A DNA stretch of 64,000 nt, from positions 496,001 through 560,000 of the forward strand of contig NZ_PXNO01000027.1 of the NCBI RefSeq assembly GCF_003007715.1, given 5' to 3'. This stretch comes from Marinobacter shengliensis (lineage in GTDB: Bacteria > Pseudomonadota > Gammaproteobacteria > Pseudomonadales > Oleiphilaceae). Both the position numbers and the translations under genes were made by a program. Shown here one piece after another: positions 28,312 to 36,722 of the stretch. The notes below the pieces were generated by a model. That model did not search any database. It saw only the letters and a program-made list of their open reading frames with translations, and had not been told where the DNA came from. How positions within the stretch are numbered: the first letter of the stretch is position 1; the number at the start of each line of letters is the position of its first letter.

Positions 28312-29384
28312 AGCGTGACCACTCCTGCGGGAATCTGCATGGTGACACAGTGAAGGCTGCCGTGCTGGTGGATCAGCGGGCGGCAGTTGATCGCAACAAT
28401 CTCCCGGTCAGGGAAAATGCCGGCCATGATTCGGATGGCTTCCTGGTCTTGCGGTACATCGTACACAGGCAACAGAACCGCGCCATTGATGATCAGAAAG
28501 TTGGCGTAGGTGGCGGGCAGGCGATCGCCGTCTTCATCATGGATGGCATCCGGCCAGGGCAGGGCAGTCAGTTTATAGGGGCTGCCATCCTTCTGTCGGA
28601 ACTCCTGCAGCTCTTCTTCCATGGCCGCCAGCGCGCTGTAATGTTCATCGGCTGCGTCCGGACAGGTGACGTAGCAGATGTGGTCGGGGGCGCAGAATCG
28701 AGCCAGGGTGTCGATGTGGCTATCCGTATCGTCACCGGCCAGGTAGCCGTGGTTCAGCCAGAGAATCCGATCGGCCCCCAGAAGTTCCGACAGCAGCTGT
28801 TCAATAGCCGAGCGGTCCATGGAGGGATTTCGGGACGGTGTCAGCATGCATTCGCTGGTGGTCAGGACCGTGCCCTGGCCGTCGGATTCGATGGAGCCGC
28901 CCTCCAGAAAGAAGTCCACAGACTGCAAACGATGGTTGCCGAAGGCGCCGGCATTCGCCAGGTGCTGGTTAAGCGCGTTGTCTTTTTCCCACGGAAACTT
29001 GCCACCCCAGGCGTTGAACCGGAAGTCCAGCAGGGTGAGGCCGTCGCCGGTGTCGACCGTTATCGGGCCATGATCCCGCGCCCAGGTGTCGTTAGCGGGT
29101 GCCGGGACGGTGATCACACGCCCCGGAAGGCCATTCTCTTCTGCGAAATGGTTCAGTTCCTGGCCGAGTTTCTGCAGCCGTGCCACGAATTCACAGCTGA
29201 TCAGCAGATGCTCAAATCGAAGCACCTGCCGGGCAATATTCAGGAAAACTGGCTCGACTTCGTTCATTATCCGAGCCCAGTCAGTGCCCGGGTGAGGCCA
29301 GGTCAACATGACTGCGCTTTGGGGCGCCCACTCCGCAGGCAACACTCGCTTGGATGTCACTGTATTTGTCACCTTGGTTCGCAA
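28308..29384 (-). CDS. aguA: Agmatine deiminase AguA
   Basis: Converts agmatine to N-carbamoylputrescine plus ammonia. The 358-residue protein belongs to the guanidino-group-modifying fold: PAEWAPQSAVMLTWPHPGTDW near the start (residues about 16-36), NDTWARDHGPI, GGSIESDGQGT and the C-terminal nucleophile C346 in GSLHCVTMQIP. No ATG is available at the 5' end: TTG at 29384, GTG at 29372 and GTG at 29360 are candidates, the last with AAGG 10 nt upstream, so the start is uncertain by up to eight residues. It leads aguA-aguB-moxR. Confidence 0.94.
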   Translation of the reverse strand: MRTKVTNTVTSKRVLPAEWAPQSAVMLTWPHPGTDWARIMNEVEPVFLNIARQVLRFEHLLISCEFVARLQKLGQELNHFAEENGLPGRVITVPAPANDTWARDHGPITVDTGDGLTLLDFRFNAWGGKFPWEKDNALNQHLANAGAFGNHRLQSVDFFLEGGSIESDGQGTVLTTSECMLTPSRNPSMDRSAIEQLLSELLGADRILWLNHGYLAGDDTDSHIDTLARFCAPDHICYVTCPDAADEHYSALAAMEEELQEFRQKDGSPYKLTALPWPDAIHDEDGDRLPATYANFLIINGAVLLPVYDVPQDQEAIRIMAGIFPDREIVAINCRPLIHQHGSLHCVTMQIPAGVVTL

Positions 29385-29460
29385 AAGCCGCCATTCTATC
29401 TGACCATTGCCACAACGTCAGGCCATGGGCGGAGAAAATTGAACCTTTGTCCGGAGGGGA

Positions 29461-29763
29461 TTAGCGGTTGCGCTTGACGACAGTGTGCAGCACCCGGTCG
29501 TGTTCGAAATAGACGATAAAATTGGAGTAGTGCCACTGGCTGATTGGAGGCTCACCTACTGGCCCCTGGATATCCTGAGGAGCGCCCCAGCGGTTGCGAA
29601 CCGAGGCCTGGGTCATGCCGGTGGTCGGCAGGCTGACCTGGCTGCGATCGGCCTGGCTGCCAACGGGAATTTTCAGCTGTTCGGCGTGCAGGTTGGATGC
29701 CAGGCCGGCCGACATAAGGGACGTCAATGCCACGGCGGTGATCAGGTTTCGCTTGTTCTTCAT
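29461..29763 (-). CDS. Small secreted hypothetical protein, 100 aa
   Basis: A signal peptide (hydrophobic about 7-22, cleavage after LHA) precedes a short mature domain of about 75 residues with TTGMTQASVRNRWGAPQDI and ISQWHYSNFIVYFEHDRVLH. The pattern of a helix, an RWGxP turn and an aromatic beta hairpin resembles the small SmpA/OmlA (BamE-like) fold, but there is no lipobox cysteine. The ATG at 29763 is chosen for its GGAG site and signal peptide; an upstream in-frame extension is less likely. It is monocistronic, between aguA and the PilZ gene. Function unknown. Confidence 0.72.
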   Translation of the reverse strand: MKNKRNLITAVALTSLMSAGLASNLHAEQLKIPVGSQADRSQVSLPTTGMTQASVRNRWGAPQDIQGPVGEPPISQWHYSNFIVYFEHDRVLHTVVKRNR

Positions 29764-29865
29764 TGGGTTCTCCATTAATGCCTGGTTCCCGCGAACGATA
29801 CCGCAGGACATGGATAAAACGTAATATCCCGAAAAAACGGGCAAAAGTCAGTGTTTTTTCAAAGT

Positions 29866-30456
29866 TTACTCTTTTTGCCGCTGCCGGATTTGCCAACGCA
29901 TCACATGGCGGGCAATTTGTTGGCGGCTACTGTCGTCAAGTTGAACGAACTCGGTGTGAACCCTTGCTCCGCCCCGATCATCCACCTCTGCGCTCAGAAC
30001 TTCTGCAATGGCTTGAGGTTGATAGAGTTCCGGTGGCAGTGTCATACGTACCGCAATACGGTCGCCCTGGTTCCAGGCAGGGGTGCTGCTGAAAAACGAC
30101 AGGCCACCCTCGCTGAGAGTCACATCCTGCCAGTCCTCCGGTTGCAACGGATTTTGCTCAAAGGCGATAATGCGCGCCAGCGTGTCGAGCTTGCTGTTCA
30201 TGGATTTAATTAATCCGGTCAGTAGCCGGTCACGTTCCGCCAGGCTGGCGAGGTGTGCTTTTACGTCCTGGTCCAGCCGGCGGAATTCAGCTTTGAGGCT
30301 TTCCAGTGGCGATCCATTGAACGGATCATCCTGCTCGCTGTCAGCGTTCCCGGAGAGACGGCGGATTTCAAGGCCAATACGGTCCTCGATCCGGAAATAC
30401 TCGCGTCGGTCGGCTTTGGCATCGGTGATCGGTGGCGTGATAGGCGAGCCTGGCAT
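29866..30456 (-). CDS. PilZ-domain protein (putative c-di-GMP effector)
   Basis: A 196-residue soluble protein. The N-terminal DRREYFRIEDRIGLEIRRL (about 15-33) carries an RxxxR-like c-di-GMP contact, residues 40-95 are a charged helix (likely coiled coil), and the C-terminal part has TLSEGGLSFFS, which fits the PilZ (D/N)xSxxG box with a substitution at the first position, then GDRIAVRMTLPPE. The ATG at 30456 has GGAGACAG upstream; a longer reading to 30579 overlaps the lolF-like start and is rejected. Binding of c-di-GMP is an inference. It is divergent from the lol genes. Confidence 0.78.
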   Translation of the reverse strand: MPGSPITPPITDAKADRREYFRIEDRIGLEIRRLSGNADSEQDDPFNGSPLESLKAEFRRLDQDVKAHLASLAERDRLLTGLIKSMNSKLDTLARIIAFEQNPLQPEDWQDVTLSEGGLSFFSSTPAWNQGDRIAVRMTLPPELYQPQAIAEVLSAEVDDRGGARVHTEFVQLDDSSRQQIARHVMRWQIRQRQKE

Positions 30457-30577
30457 TCTGTCTCCGGCGGGCTGAAATTTTATTGGTAAAGAGTAGTTTA
30501 GCAGTTTCCCGGAGGCTCGCGAGTGATCCGGGGTACCAAACCACGACAGGCCAGAAGGTAGCGACAGGCACCTCCCC

Positions 30578-31822
30578 ATGTTCAGACCCTTATCGTTCTA
30601 TATCGGCTTGCGGTACACCGCAGCCAAGAGACGTAATCACTTTATATCCTTTATATCCCTGACCTCCATGCTCGGGCTGATGCTTGGCGTGGCGGTCCTG
30701 ATCATCGTGTTGTCCGTCATGAATGGTTTTGACCGGGAATTGAAGCAGCGCATTCTGGGCATGGTGCCCCACGCCACGATTCAGGGGGCGTCGGGCCCGC
30801 TGGAAGACTGGGAAGAGATCGATCGCCGCGTACAGGAGCATCCACGGGTACTGGCGGCCGCGCCCTTTATCCAGGGCCAGGGCATGGTGACTGGCGGAGG
30901 TGATGTTCGGGGAGTGATGCTAAGCGGCATTGTGCCCGAGCAGGAAGCCACGGTATCGATCATTGAGAATCACTTCATTGAAGGCAACCTGGATGAACTC
31001 AAGCCGGGAGAATTCGGCATTATCATCGGTCGGCTGATGGCCAACAGCCTCAGGCTCCAGGTCGGAGACAAGCTGACGGTTGTCCTGCCCGAGGCCTCGG
31101 TAACCCCGGCCGGCGTACTGCCGAGACTCAAACGATTTACCGTCAAAGGCATATTCAGTGTCGGTGCCGAGCTGGATGGCAACTATGCGCTGATTCATAT
31201 GGATGATGCGGCCCGCCTGATGCGAACCGGTGGCCGTGCCGAGGGCGTGCGCCTGCTCGTGGATGACCTGTTCGCGGCCCCGCGCGTGGTCAATCAGGTT
31301 GCGCAGGATCTGGGGGGGCGTTACTACGTGTCGGACTGGACCCGTACTCACGGAAACCTGTTCCAGGCTATCCGGATGGAAAAGACCATGATTGGCCTGT
31401 TGCTGATGTTCATTGTGGCCGTGGCCGCTTTCAATATTGTTTCCACCCTGGTCATGGTAGTCACCGACAAAACCGCAGACATCGCGATTCTGCGAACCAT
31501 GGGGGCGACACCCGGGCGCATTATGCGAATTTTCATCATTCAGGGCGCTGTAATAGGTATCTTTGGCACCCTGATGGGAACCGCGCTCGGAATCTTCGGA
31601 GCCCTGAATATCAGCGCTTTCATTTCCTGGCTTGAGGGGTTGATGGGGCACCAGTTCCTGAGTGCCGACGTCTACTTCATCAGCTACCTGCCGTCCCAGT
31701 TGCAGTGGCAGGATGTGGCAATCATCAGCAGTGCCGGAATGGTGATGAGCCTGCTGGCAACGATTTACCCGGCATGGCGGGCATCCAGGGTCGAACCGGC
31801 AGAGGCGTTACGTTATGAGTGA
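30578..31822 (+). CDS. Lipoprotein-releasing ABC transporter permease (LolC/LolE family, LolF-like)
   Basis: Extracts outer-membrane lipoproteins from the inner membrane and hands them to LolA. The 414-residue protein has TM1 (about 24-48), a large periplasmic domain (50-265) and three C-terminal TMs (270-295, 315-342, 380-398). It combines a LolC-like hook region (PEASVTPAGVLPRLKRF, 171-187) and LolC-like FQAIRMEKTMIGLLL with a LolE-like loop (WLEGLMGHQFLSADVYFISY, 351-370). Only one permease gene is present beside lolD, which fits a LolF-type homodimer rather than a LolC/LolE pair. The start codon is 121 bp from the divergent PilZ start. Confidence 0.9.
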   Translation: MFRPLSFYIGLRYTAAKRRNHFISFISLTSMLGLMLGVAVLIIVLSVMNGFDRELKQRILGMVPHATIQGASGPLEDWEEIDRRVQEHPRVLAAAPFIQGQGMVTGGGDVRGVMLSGIVPEQEATVSIIENHFIEGNLDELKPGEFGIIIGRLMANSLRLQVGDKLTVVLPEASVTPAGVLPRLKRFTVKGIFSVGAELDGNYALIHMDDAARLMRTGGRAEGVRLLVDDLFAAPRVVNQVAQDLGGRYYVSDWTRTHGNLFQAIRMEKTMIGLLLMFIVAVAAFNIVSTLVMVVTDKTADIAILRTMGATPGRIMRIFIIQGAVIGIFGTLMGTALGIFGALNISAFISWLEGLMGHQFLSADVYFISYLPSQLQWQDVAIISSAGMVMSLLATIYPAWRASRVEPAEALRYE

Positions 31823-32522
31823 AGTGGAAATGACCACCAGCAAGCCTTTGGTCATCGACTGCCGCCAGGTTACCCGAACCTACGACCAGGGCCCCGAGAC
31901 ACTGACGATTTTCTCCGACATTTCCCTGGAAGTGTCGGCAGGCGAAACCGTTGCCATCGTGGGCAGCAGTGGTGCTGGTAAAACCACGTTGCTGAACCTG
32001 CTTGGCGGCCTGGACCGGCCATCATCCGGCCAGATTCATATCTGTGGTGAGGATATTCACCGGTTGTCGGAGGCCGGCCGGGCACGTTTCCGCAATGGCC
32101 ACCTTGGCTTTGTCTACCAGTTCCATCATCTGTTGCCGGAATTCACAGCGCTGGAAAATGTGATGATGCCTTGCGCGCTGGGGGGGCAGTCACTCGCGGT
32201 TGCCAGGCAAAAGGCAGAAGCCTTGTTGGTCCGGGTTGGCCTGGGCGAACGATTGAAGCATAAGCCCTCGGAGCTGTCAGGCGGTGAGCGCCAGCGGGTG
32301 GCCATTGCCCGGGCACTGGTCAACGAGCCCCAATGTGTGTTGATGGACGAGCCAACCGGTAACCTGGACGAACATACCGGCGAGGGTATCAGGGCTCTGA
32401 TTGAGGATTTACGAGAGCAGTCTGGCATTGCCTTTGTGATGGTCACCCACGATATGCGAATGGCGCGGAGCCTCGGCCGGGTGTTGCGACTGGAGCAAGG
32501 GCGGTTGGTTCAGGAAGCCTGA
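31815..32522 (+). CDS. lolD: Lipoprotein-releasing system ATP-binding protein LolD
   Basis: ATPase of the Lol exporter. The 235-residue protein has Walker A GSSGAGKTTLLNLLGGLDRP (about 52-71), Q-loop FVYQFHHLLPEFTALENV, signature LSGGERQRVAIARAL and Walker B VLMDEPTGNLD. It overlaps the upstream permease by 8 nt, so the two are coupled. A second ATG at 31830 is also possible. The 3' end overlaps the convergent DUF2062 gene by 13 bp. Confidence 0.95.
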   Translation: MSEVEMTTSKPLVIDCRQVTRTYDQGPETLTIFSDISLEVSAGETVAIVGSSGAGKTTLLNLLGGLDRPSSGQIHICGEDIHRLSEAGRARFRNGHLGFVYQFHHLLPEFTALENVMMPCALGGQSLAVARQKAEALLVRVGLGERLKHKPSELSGGERQRVAIARALVNEPQCVLMDEPTGNLDEHTGEGIRALIEDLREQSGIAFVMVTHDMRMARSLGRVLRLEQGRLVQEA

Positions 32523-33055
32523 TTACGGGCCTTCTTGCAGGCTTTTCTTGAAAAGCGCCGAACCTGCCAGTCTGTGCGGATTTTACGCCGCCAAAGGTAC
32601 TGGATGATCAGATAGGCGCTGCAACCCGCAGCGGTCGCGACCACAATTGACCCGACATAGAGCGGCACGCCAATCTCCATCAGGCGGCTGCTCAGCCAGG
32701 ACCAAGAGAGCTGGAATTCAAAAGCCAGCACGGGGCGGTCCAGAATCCAGGCGCCTACTTTGTAGTTAAAGTAAAAGATGGGCGGCATGGTCAACGGATT
32801 GCTGATCCAGACCAGGGCGACGGACAACGGCAGGTTGGCATTGATCCAGATGGCCATGCCTGCTGCTGCCGCCATCTGGAATGGCATCGGGATAAAACTG
32901 AGAAATAGCCCGATCAGGAAGGCGCGAGACACACTGTGCCGGTTGATGTGCCACAGGTTGGGTTCATGAAGGATATCGCCCAGAAAGCGCAATGATTCGA
33001 TGGATTGCACTTTTTCCGGGGAAGGCAGATACCGTTTCATGAACTTCTTGGGCAT
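32510..33055 (-). CDS. DUF2062-domain membrane protein
   Basis: A 181-residue protein of the DUF2062 family, whose function is unknown. Visible: a basic N-terminus (MPKKFMKRYLPSPEKVQSIE), SVSRAFLIGLFLSFIPMPFQ with a membrane segment, ANLPLSVALVWISNPLTMPPIF (the conserved NP motif), and a C-terminal membrane segment (about 133-155) followed by a basic tail. In Pseudomonas the homolog lies between lolC and comEC, and the same place is kept here. It is divergent from comEC. Confidence 0.85.
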   Translation of the reverse strand: MPKKFMKRYLPSPEKVQSIESLRFLGDILHEPNLWHINRHSVSRAFLIGLFLSFIPMPFQMAAAAGMAIWINANLPLSVALVWISNPLTMPPIFYFNYKVGAWILDRPVLAFEFQLSWSWLSSRLMEIGVPLYVGSIVVATAAGCSAYLIIQYLWRRKIRTDWQVRRFSRKACKKARNQAS

Positions 33056-33135
33056 AGGAAGTTCGGCCTGTTGCTTCGGAATGGATAACTTCCGGCACCC
33101 TGAGCGCGCCGGGCTAATGCACTGGAGGACAAGGA

Positions 33136-35592
33136 TTGTCCGGTCTGTTTCATACTCACCAAACGCCTGAACACAGCGTAGTCGGCGCGCCCGGCATTGT
33201 CGCGTTCTCGTGCGGCGTTATCTTACTGTATCAACTAACGCTTTTACCACCGTCCTGGTGGCTGTTTTTGGCCGGGATGATAACGGTTAGCGTGTCTCTC
33301 CTGATCAGTCATGGCGCCATGCGCCGTCTGGCCCGATTAATGGCGCTGGTTTTGCTGGGTCTGGCCTGGGCTGGTTGGCATTCGGAAGCGCGCCTGGCGG
33401 AACGGCTGCCAGCGGGGATGGAAGGCAAGCGTCTGGAACTTTCAGGGTATGTTTGTGAGCTTCCGCAGCCTGGCAGTTTCAACAGTTTACGCTTCAGCGT
33501 GTGTGTTGTCAGTTGGCACAGTGACGACCAACAGGGCGCCGCACTGGTACTGCCTCGCAGAGTGCGTCTCTCCTGGTATGGCCGGAATGATCAGGCGCTG
33601 CCCGGCAATCGGCTGAGGCTGGAGGTGGTCCTTAAACGGCCGCACGGCAACCTGAACCCCGAGGGGTTTCGCTATGAGGATTGGCTGTTCAGGAAAGGGT
33701 ACCGGGCAACCGGAAGCGTTCGGGCGGTCGCCCTGGACCAGGACCTCCATTGCGGCTGGCATTGCCGGTACCACGCCTGGCATCAAACGGTCGCTGAGCA
33801 GGTTCATCAGCGTTTTTCCGATGCCAGTGAATACCCGTTGATTGCCTCGTTACTGATTGGTCACCGCGGTTATCTCACCGATCAGCATTGGCAAACGCTT
33901 CGGGCCACGGGCACGATTCATCTGGTGGCGATATCAGGGTTGCACCTGGGACTGGTGGCGGTTGGTGCCGGCCTGGTTGGCCGCCGAATCACTTTGTCAG
34001 TGTCTGCGCACCGGCTGGATGAGCGGCGCAGGCGAACCGCAGGCTTTGCGCTGGTTATCCTGTGTTGCCTTCTCTATGCACTGGTTGCCGGGTTTACCGT
34101 ACCAACCCGCCGAGCCCTGATCATGGTTCTGGTTGGCGGCTGGTACCTGCTGCTGGCCCGGGAGGCCAGTGTCTGGCGGCCCTTCTGCGCGGCCTTGTTT
34201 CTGGTGCTGTTGCTTGACCCGTTCGCGCCGTTGGATCAGGGATTCTGGTTGTCCTTTGGTGCAGTGGCGGTTTTGCTGGCGATATTCAGCGGGCGTCTGG
34301 CAGGCCCCGGCTGGCTCAAGGGGCTGGTGTTGGCACAGGTAGCGGTTTTTGCGGGCTTGTGGCCATTGTTGTCCGGGCTTGGGCAGAGCCAGCCGCTGGC
34401 CGGTTTGGTGGCAAACCTGGTGGCGATTCCCTGGGTATCGCTGGTTGTGATGCCGGTGCTGTTCGCAGGTGCTTTGTTGGTGCTGGTGTCTGGTGGCGCG
34501 GTGACGGGTTGGGTAAGTTTGCTGCTCGATGCAGTACTGGGCCCGTTGATGGCCTGGCTGCAGTGGGTGGAGCAACTGACGGCTCCAGTGTCCGTATTAA
34601 CGCCAGAGGCATCACCCTTTTTGCTGGCATTGTTGGCGGCTGTCGTCGTTCTGCTGCTCCGTTTCCCTGACAGGGTTTTTCGCCTGATGACCGTGGCGTT
34701 AGTCGGGGCCTGGGCGGTCACGGCGGTGCTGACAAGGCCTGCCGCCATTAACCCAGAGGTGGTGGAGCCGGAACTTCGTGTCTGGGATGTCGGCCAGGGT
34801 CTGTCTGTTCTGGTGCGTGTGGGGCGCAAGGCACTGGTTTACGACACAGGGCCGGAAGTACGGGGTGTGTTTTCGGCTGTTGACTCGACACTGCTTCCGA
34901 ACCTCCGGGCCCTGGGGATTAACAAACTTGATCGTCTGATAATCAGCCACGGTGACAGTGACCACGCCGGTGGCCTGGTACAGTTGGTACAAGCCGTAGA
35001 TGTGGGGCAGATACAGAGCGGTGAGCCGGAAGTCGTGGCCGGGATTCTGGACGAAGTGCCGGGGAAATCGGTAGGACAGTGTCGGTCAGAGCCGTTCGAG
35101 TGGCATGGGGTGGTGTTCGAATTCTGGCAGTCCCAAGCCGAGCGCACCGGAAACGATGCGTCCTGTGTGGTCCGGGTTCACCATCCCGCCAGTGGTTCTG
35201 ACGTGCTGCTTACCGGGGATATCAGTAAACGGGTAGAGGCAGAGATGCTTGCCCCCGGCGCGGTGCCGTGGTTGCGCAAGGCAGTGGATTTCCGCTTGGT
35301 GCTTGCGCCGCACCACGGCAGCAAAACATCGTCCTCTGCACCGTGGATCGATCGTGTCGCGCCCGACTGGGTAATCTACACAGCGGGCTATCGGCATAGA
35401 TACGGCCACCCCCATCCTGATGTGGTGGCCCGGTACCAGCTGGCGAATGCTCGCCCACTCAACACCGCCTGCTCCGGAGAGATCGTCATTACCTTGAGTA
35501 AGCATGGCCCGAAAATCAGTGAGCTACGCCACACGGTTCCGTTTTGGATCCAGGGTCCGGGGCTGACCCGTGACCAATGTAAAATACCGTGA
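33136..35592 (+). CDS. comEC: DNA internalisation-related competence protein ComEC/Rec2
   Basis: Channel for single-stranded DNA import during natural transformation. The 818-residue protein has N-terminal membrane segments, a soluble OB-like part (about 90-220), the competence domain with SLLIGHRGYLTDQHWQTLRA and HLVAISGLHLGLV, many further TMs (to about 540), and a C-terminal metallo-beta-lactamase-like domain with SHGDSDHAGG (His605, Asp607, Asp609, His610). The start is a TTG with GGAGG 7 nt upstream (33124-33128). No other competence or type IV pilus gene is in the window. Confidence 0.92.
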   Translation: MSGLFHTHQTPEHSVVGAPGIVAFSCGVILLYQLTLLPPSWWLFLAGMITVSVSLLISHGAMRRLARLMALVLLGLAWAGWHSEARLAERLPAGMEGKRLELSGYVCELPQPGSFNSLRFSVCVVSWHSDDQQGAALVLPRRVRLSWYGRNDQALPGNRLRLEVVLKRPHGNLNPEGFRYEDWLFRKGYRATGSVRAVALDQDLHCGWHCRYHAWHQTVAEQVHQRFSDASEYPLIASLLIGHRGYLTDQHWQTLRATGTIHLVAISGLHLGLVAVGAGLVGRRITLSVSAHRLDERRRRTAGFALVILCCLLYALVAGFTVPTRRALIMVLVGGWYLLLAREASVWRPFCAALFLVLLLDPFAPLDQGFWLSFGAVAVLLAIFSGRLAGPGWLKGLVLAQVAVFAGLWPLLSGLGQSQPLAGLVANLVAIPWVSLVVMPVLFAGALLVLVSGGAVTGWVSLLLDAVLGPLMAWLQWVEQLTAPVSVLTPEASPFLLALLAAVVVLLLRFPDRVFRLMTVALVGAWAVTAVLTRPAAINPEVVEPELRVWDVGQGLSVLVRVGRKALVYDTGPEVRGVFSAVDSTLLPNLRALGINKLDRLIISHGDSDHAGGLVQLVQAVDVGQIQSGEPEVVAGILDEVPGKSVGQCRSEPFEWHGVVFEFWQSQAERTGNDASCVVRVHHPASGSDVLLTGDISKRVEAEMLAPGAVPWLRKAVDFRLVLAPHHGSKTSSSAPWIDRVAPDWVIYTAGYRHRYGHPHPDVVARYQLANARPLNTACSGEIVITLSKHGPKISELRHTVPFWIQGPGLTRDQCKIP

Positions 35593-35664
35593 CATTCCGG
35601 GTGTGGCCTGAACCGGCAGCTATGCTAAAGTAGCGCGGCTTGTAATTAATCAGGGAGATCAAGC

Positions 35665-36291
35665 GTGTTCGAGCTGTTGAAAGCCGGTGGCATCCTGATG
35701 GTGCCCATTGTTGCCTGTTCCATCCTGGCGCTTGCCATTGTTCTGGAGCGATTCTGGACTCTGCGAGCCTCCAGGGTAGCGCCCCCACAATCGATTAACG
35801 AACTCTGGCGCTGGATCAAGAAAAAAGAACTGAACGGGCGCAAGCTCAAGGCGCTTCAGGGCTCCTCACCGCTGGGCCGTATACTCGCTGGCGGGCTGAT
35901 CAACGCCAAGCACGGCCGGGAGATCATGAAAGAGAGCATTGAGCATGAAGCCAGCCAGGTCATCCATGATCTGGAACGCTTCCTGAACCCCCTCGGTACC
36001 ATTGCCACTATTACACCGCTGCTGGGCTTGCTGGGTACGGTCATCGGTATGATCAAAGTATTTGCGGAAATTCAGCTGGCGGGCGTGGGTAACGCCGGTA
36101 ATCTCGCTGGCGGTATTTCGGAAGCGCTGATCACTACGGCCGCGGGCCTGAGCGTGGCTATTCCCGCCCTGATTTGTCATCGCTACTTCATTCGTCGCGT
36201 TGATGAGCTGGTCGTCAACATGGAGCAGGAAGCCATCAAGCTGGTGGAAGTGGTTCATGGCGACCGTGAAATCGACGTGGAAGGAGCCTGA
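35665..36291 (+). CDS. exbB: ExbB/TolQ/MotA-family proton channel protein
   Basis: A 208-residue inner-membrane protein with three TMs (about 8-28, 112-135, 155-178) and the family block TITPLLGLLGTVIGMIKVF, followed by GGISEALITTAAGLSVAIPA. With ExbD it would use the proton gradient to energise an envelope process. It starts with GTG at 35665 (AGGGAG upstream). Homologs sit between comEC and lpxK in Pseudomonas; no tonB gene is here, so the partner is unknown. Spacing to exbD is 5 nt. Confidence 0.9.
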   Translation: MFELLKAGGILMVPIVACSILALAIVLERFWTLRASRVAPPQSINELWRWIKKKELNGRKLKALQGSSPLGRILAGGLINAKHGREIMKESIEHEASQVIHDLERFLNPLGTIATITPLLGLLGTVIGMIKVFAEIQLAGVGNAGNLAGGISEALITTAAGLSVAIPALICHRYFIRRVDELVVNMEQEAIKLVEVVHGDREIDVEGA

Positions 36292-36296
36292 ACACC

Positions 36297-36722
36297 GTGA
36301 AGTTCAAGCGCCAGAGAAGCCAGGAGGTCGGGGTTGACCTGACGCCACTGATCGATGTGGTGTTCCTGTTGCTGATTTTCTTTATGGTGTCAACCACCTT
36401 TACCCGGGAAAGCCACCTGCAGGTGGATTTGCCCGAGGCGAGCGGCGAACCGGTTTCGCCCTCTGAGGTAAGGCAGATCGATGTGGTGATCAATGCTGAG
36501 GGCCAGTACATCCTGAACGAGAGGACCCTGGTCAATAATCGGCGTGAAACCCTTGAGCGGGGTGTCAGGGAATTAGCTGAGGGAGACAACAGCTTGCCGT
36601 TTATCATTACGGCCGATGCCAGAACTCCCCATGAATACGTTGTGCGCGCCATGGATGTGGCCGGCCGCCTGGGGTTTGCGAAACTGAGCATAACCACAGA
36701 GCGGGAGGCTGAGAATCCGTGA
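36297..36722 (+). CDS. exbD: ExbD/TolR-family biopolymer transport protein
   Basis: A 141-residue protein with one N-terminal TM (about 17-37) that holds the essential aspartate in VDLTPLIDVVFLLLIFFMV, and a periplasmic domain of about 100 residues. It starts with GTG at 36297 (GGAAGGAG upstream), 5 nt after exbB, and its stop overlaps the msbA start (GTGA). It forms the ion-driven motor with the preceding ExbB-type protein. Confidence 0.92.
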   Translation: MKFKRQRSQEVGVDLTPLIDVVFLLLIFFMVSTTFTRESHLQVDLPEASGEPVSPSEVRQIDVVINAEGQYILNERTLVNNRRETLERGVRELAEGDNSLPFIITADARTPHEYVVRAMDVAGRLGFAKLSITTEREAENP

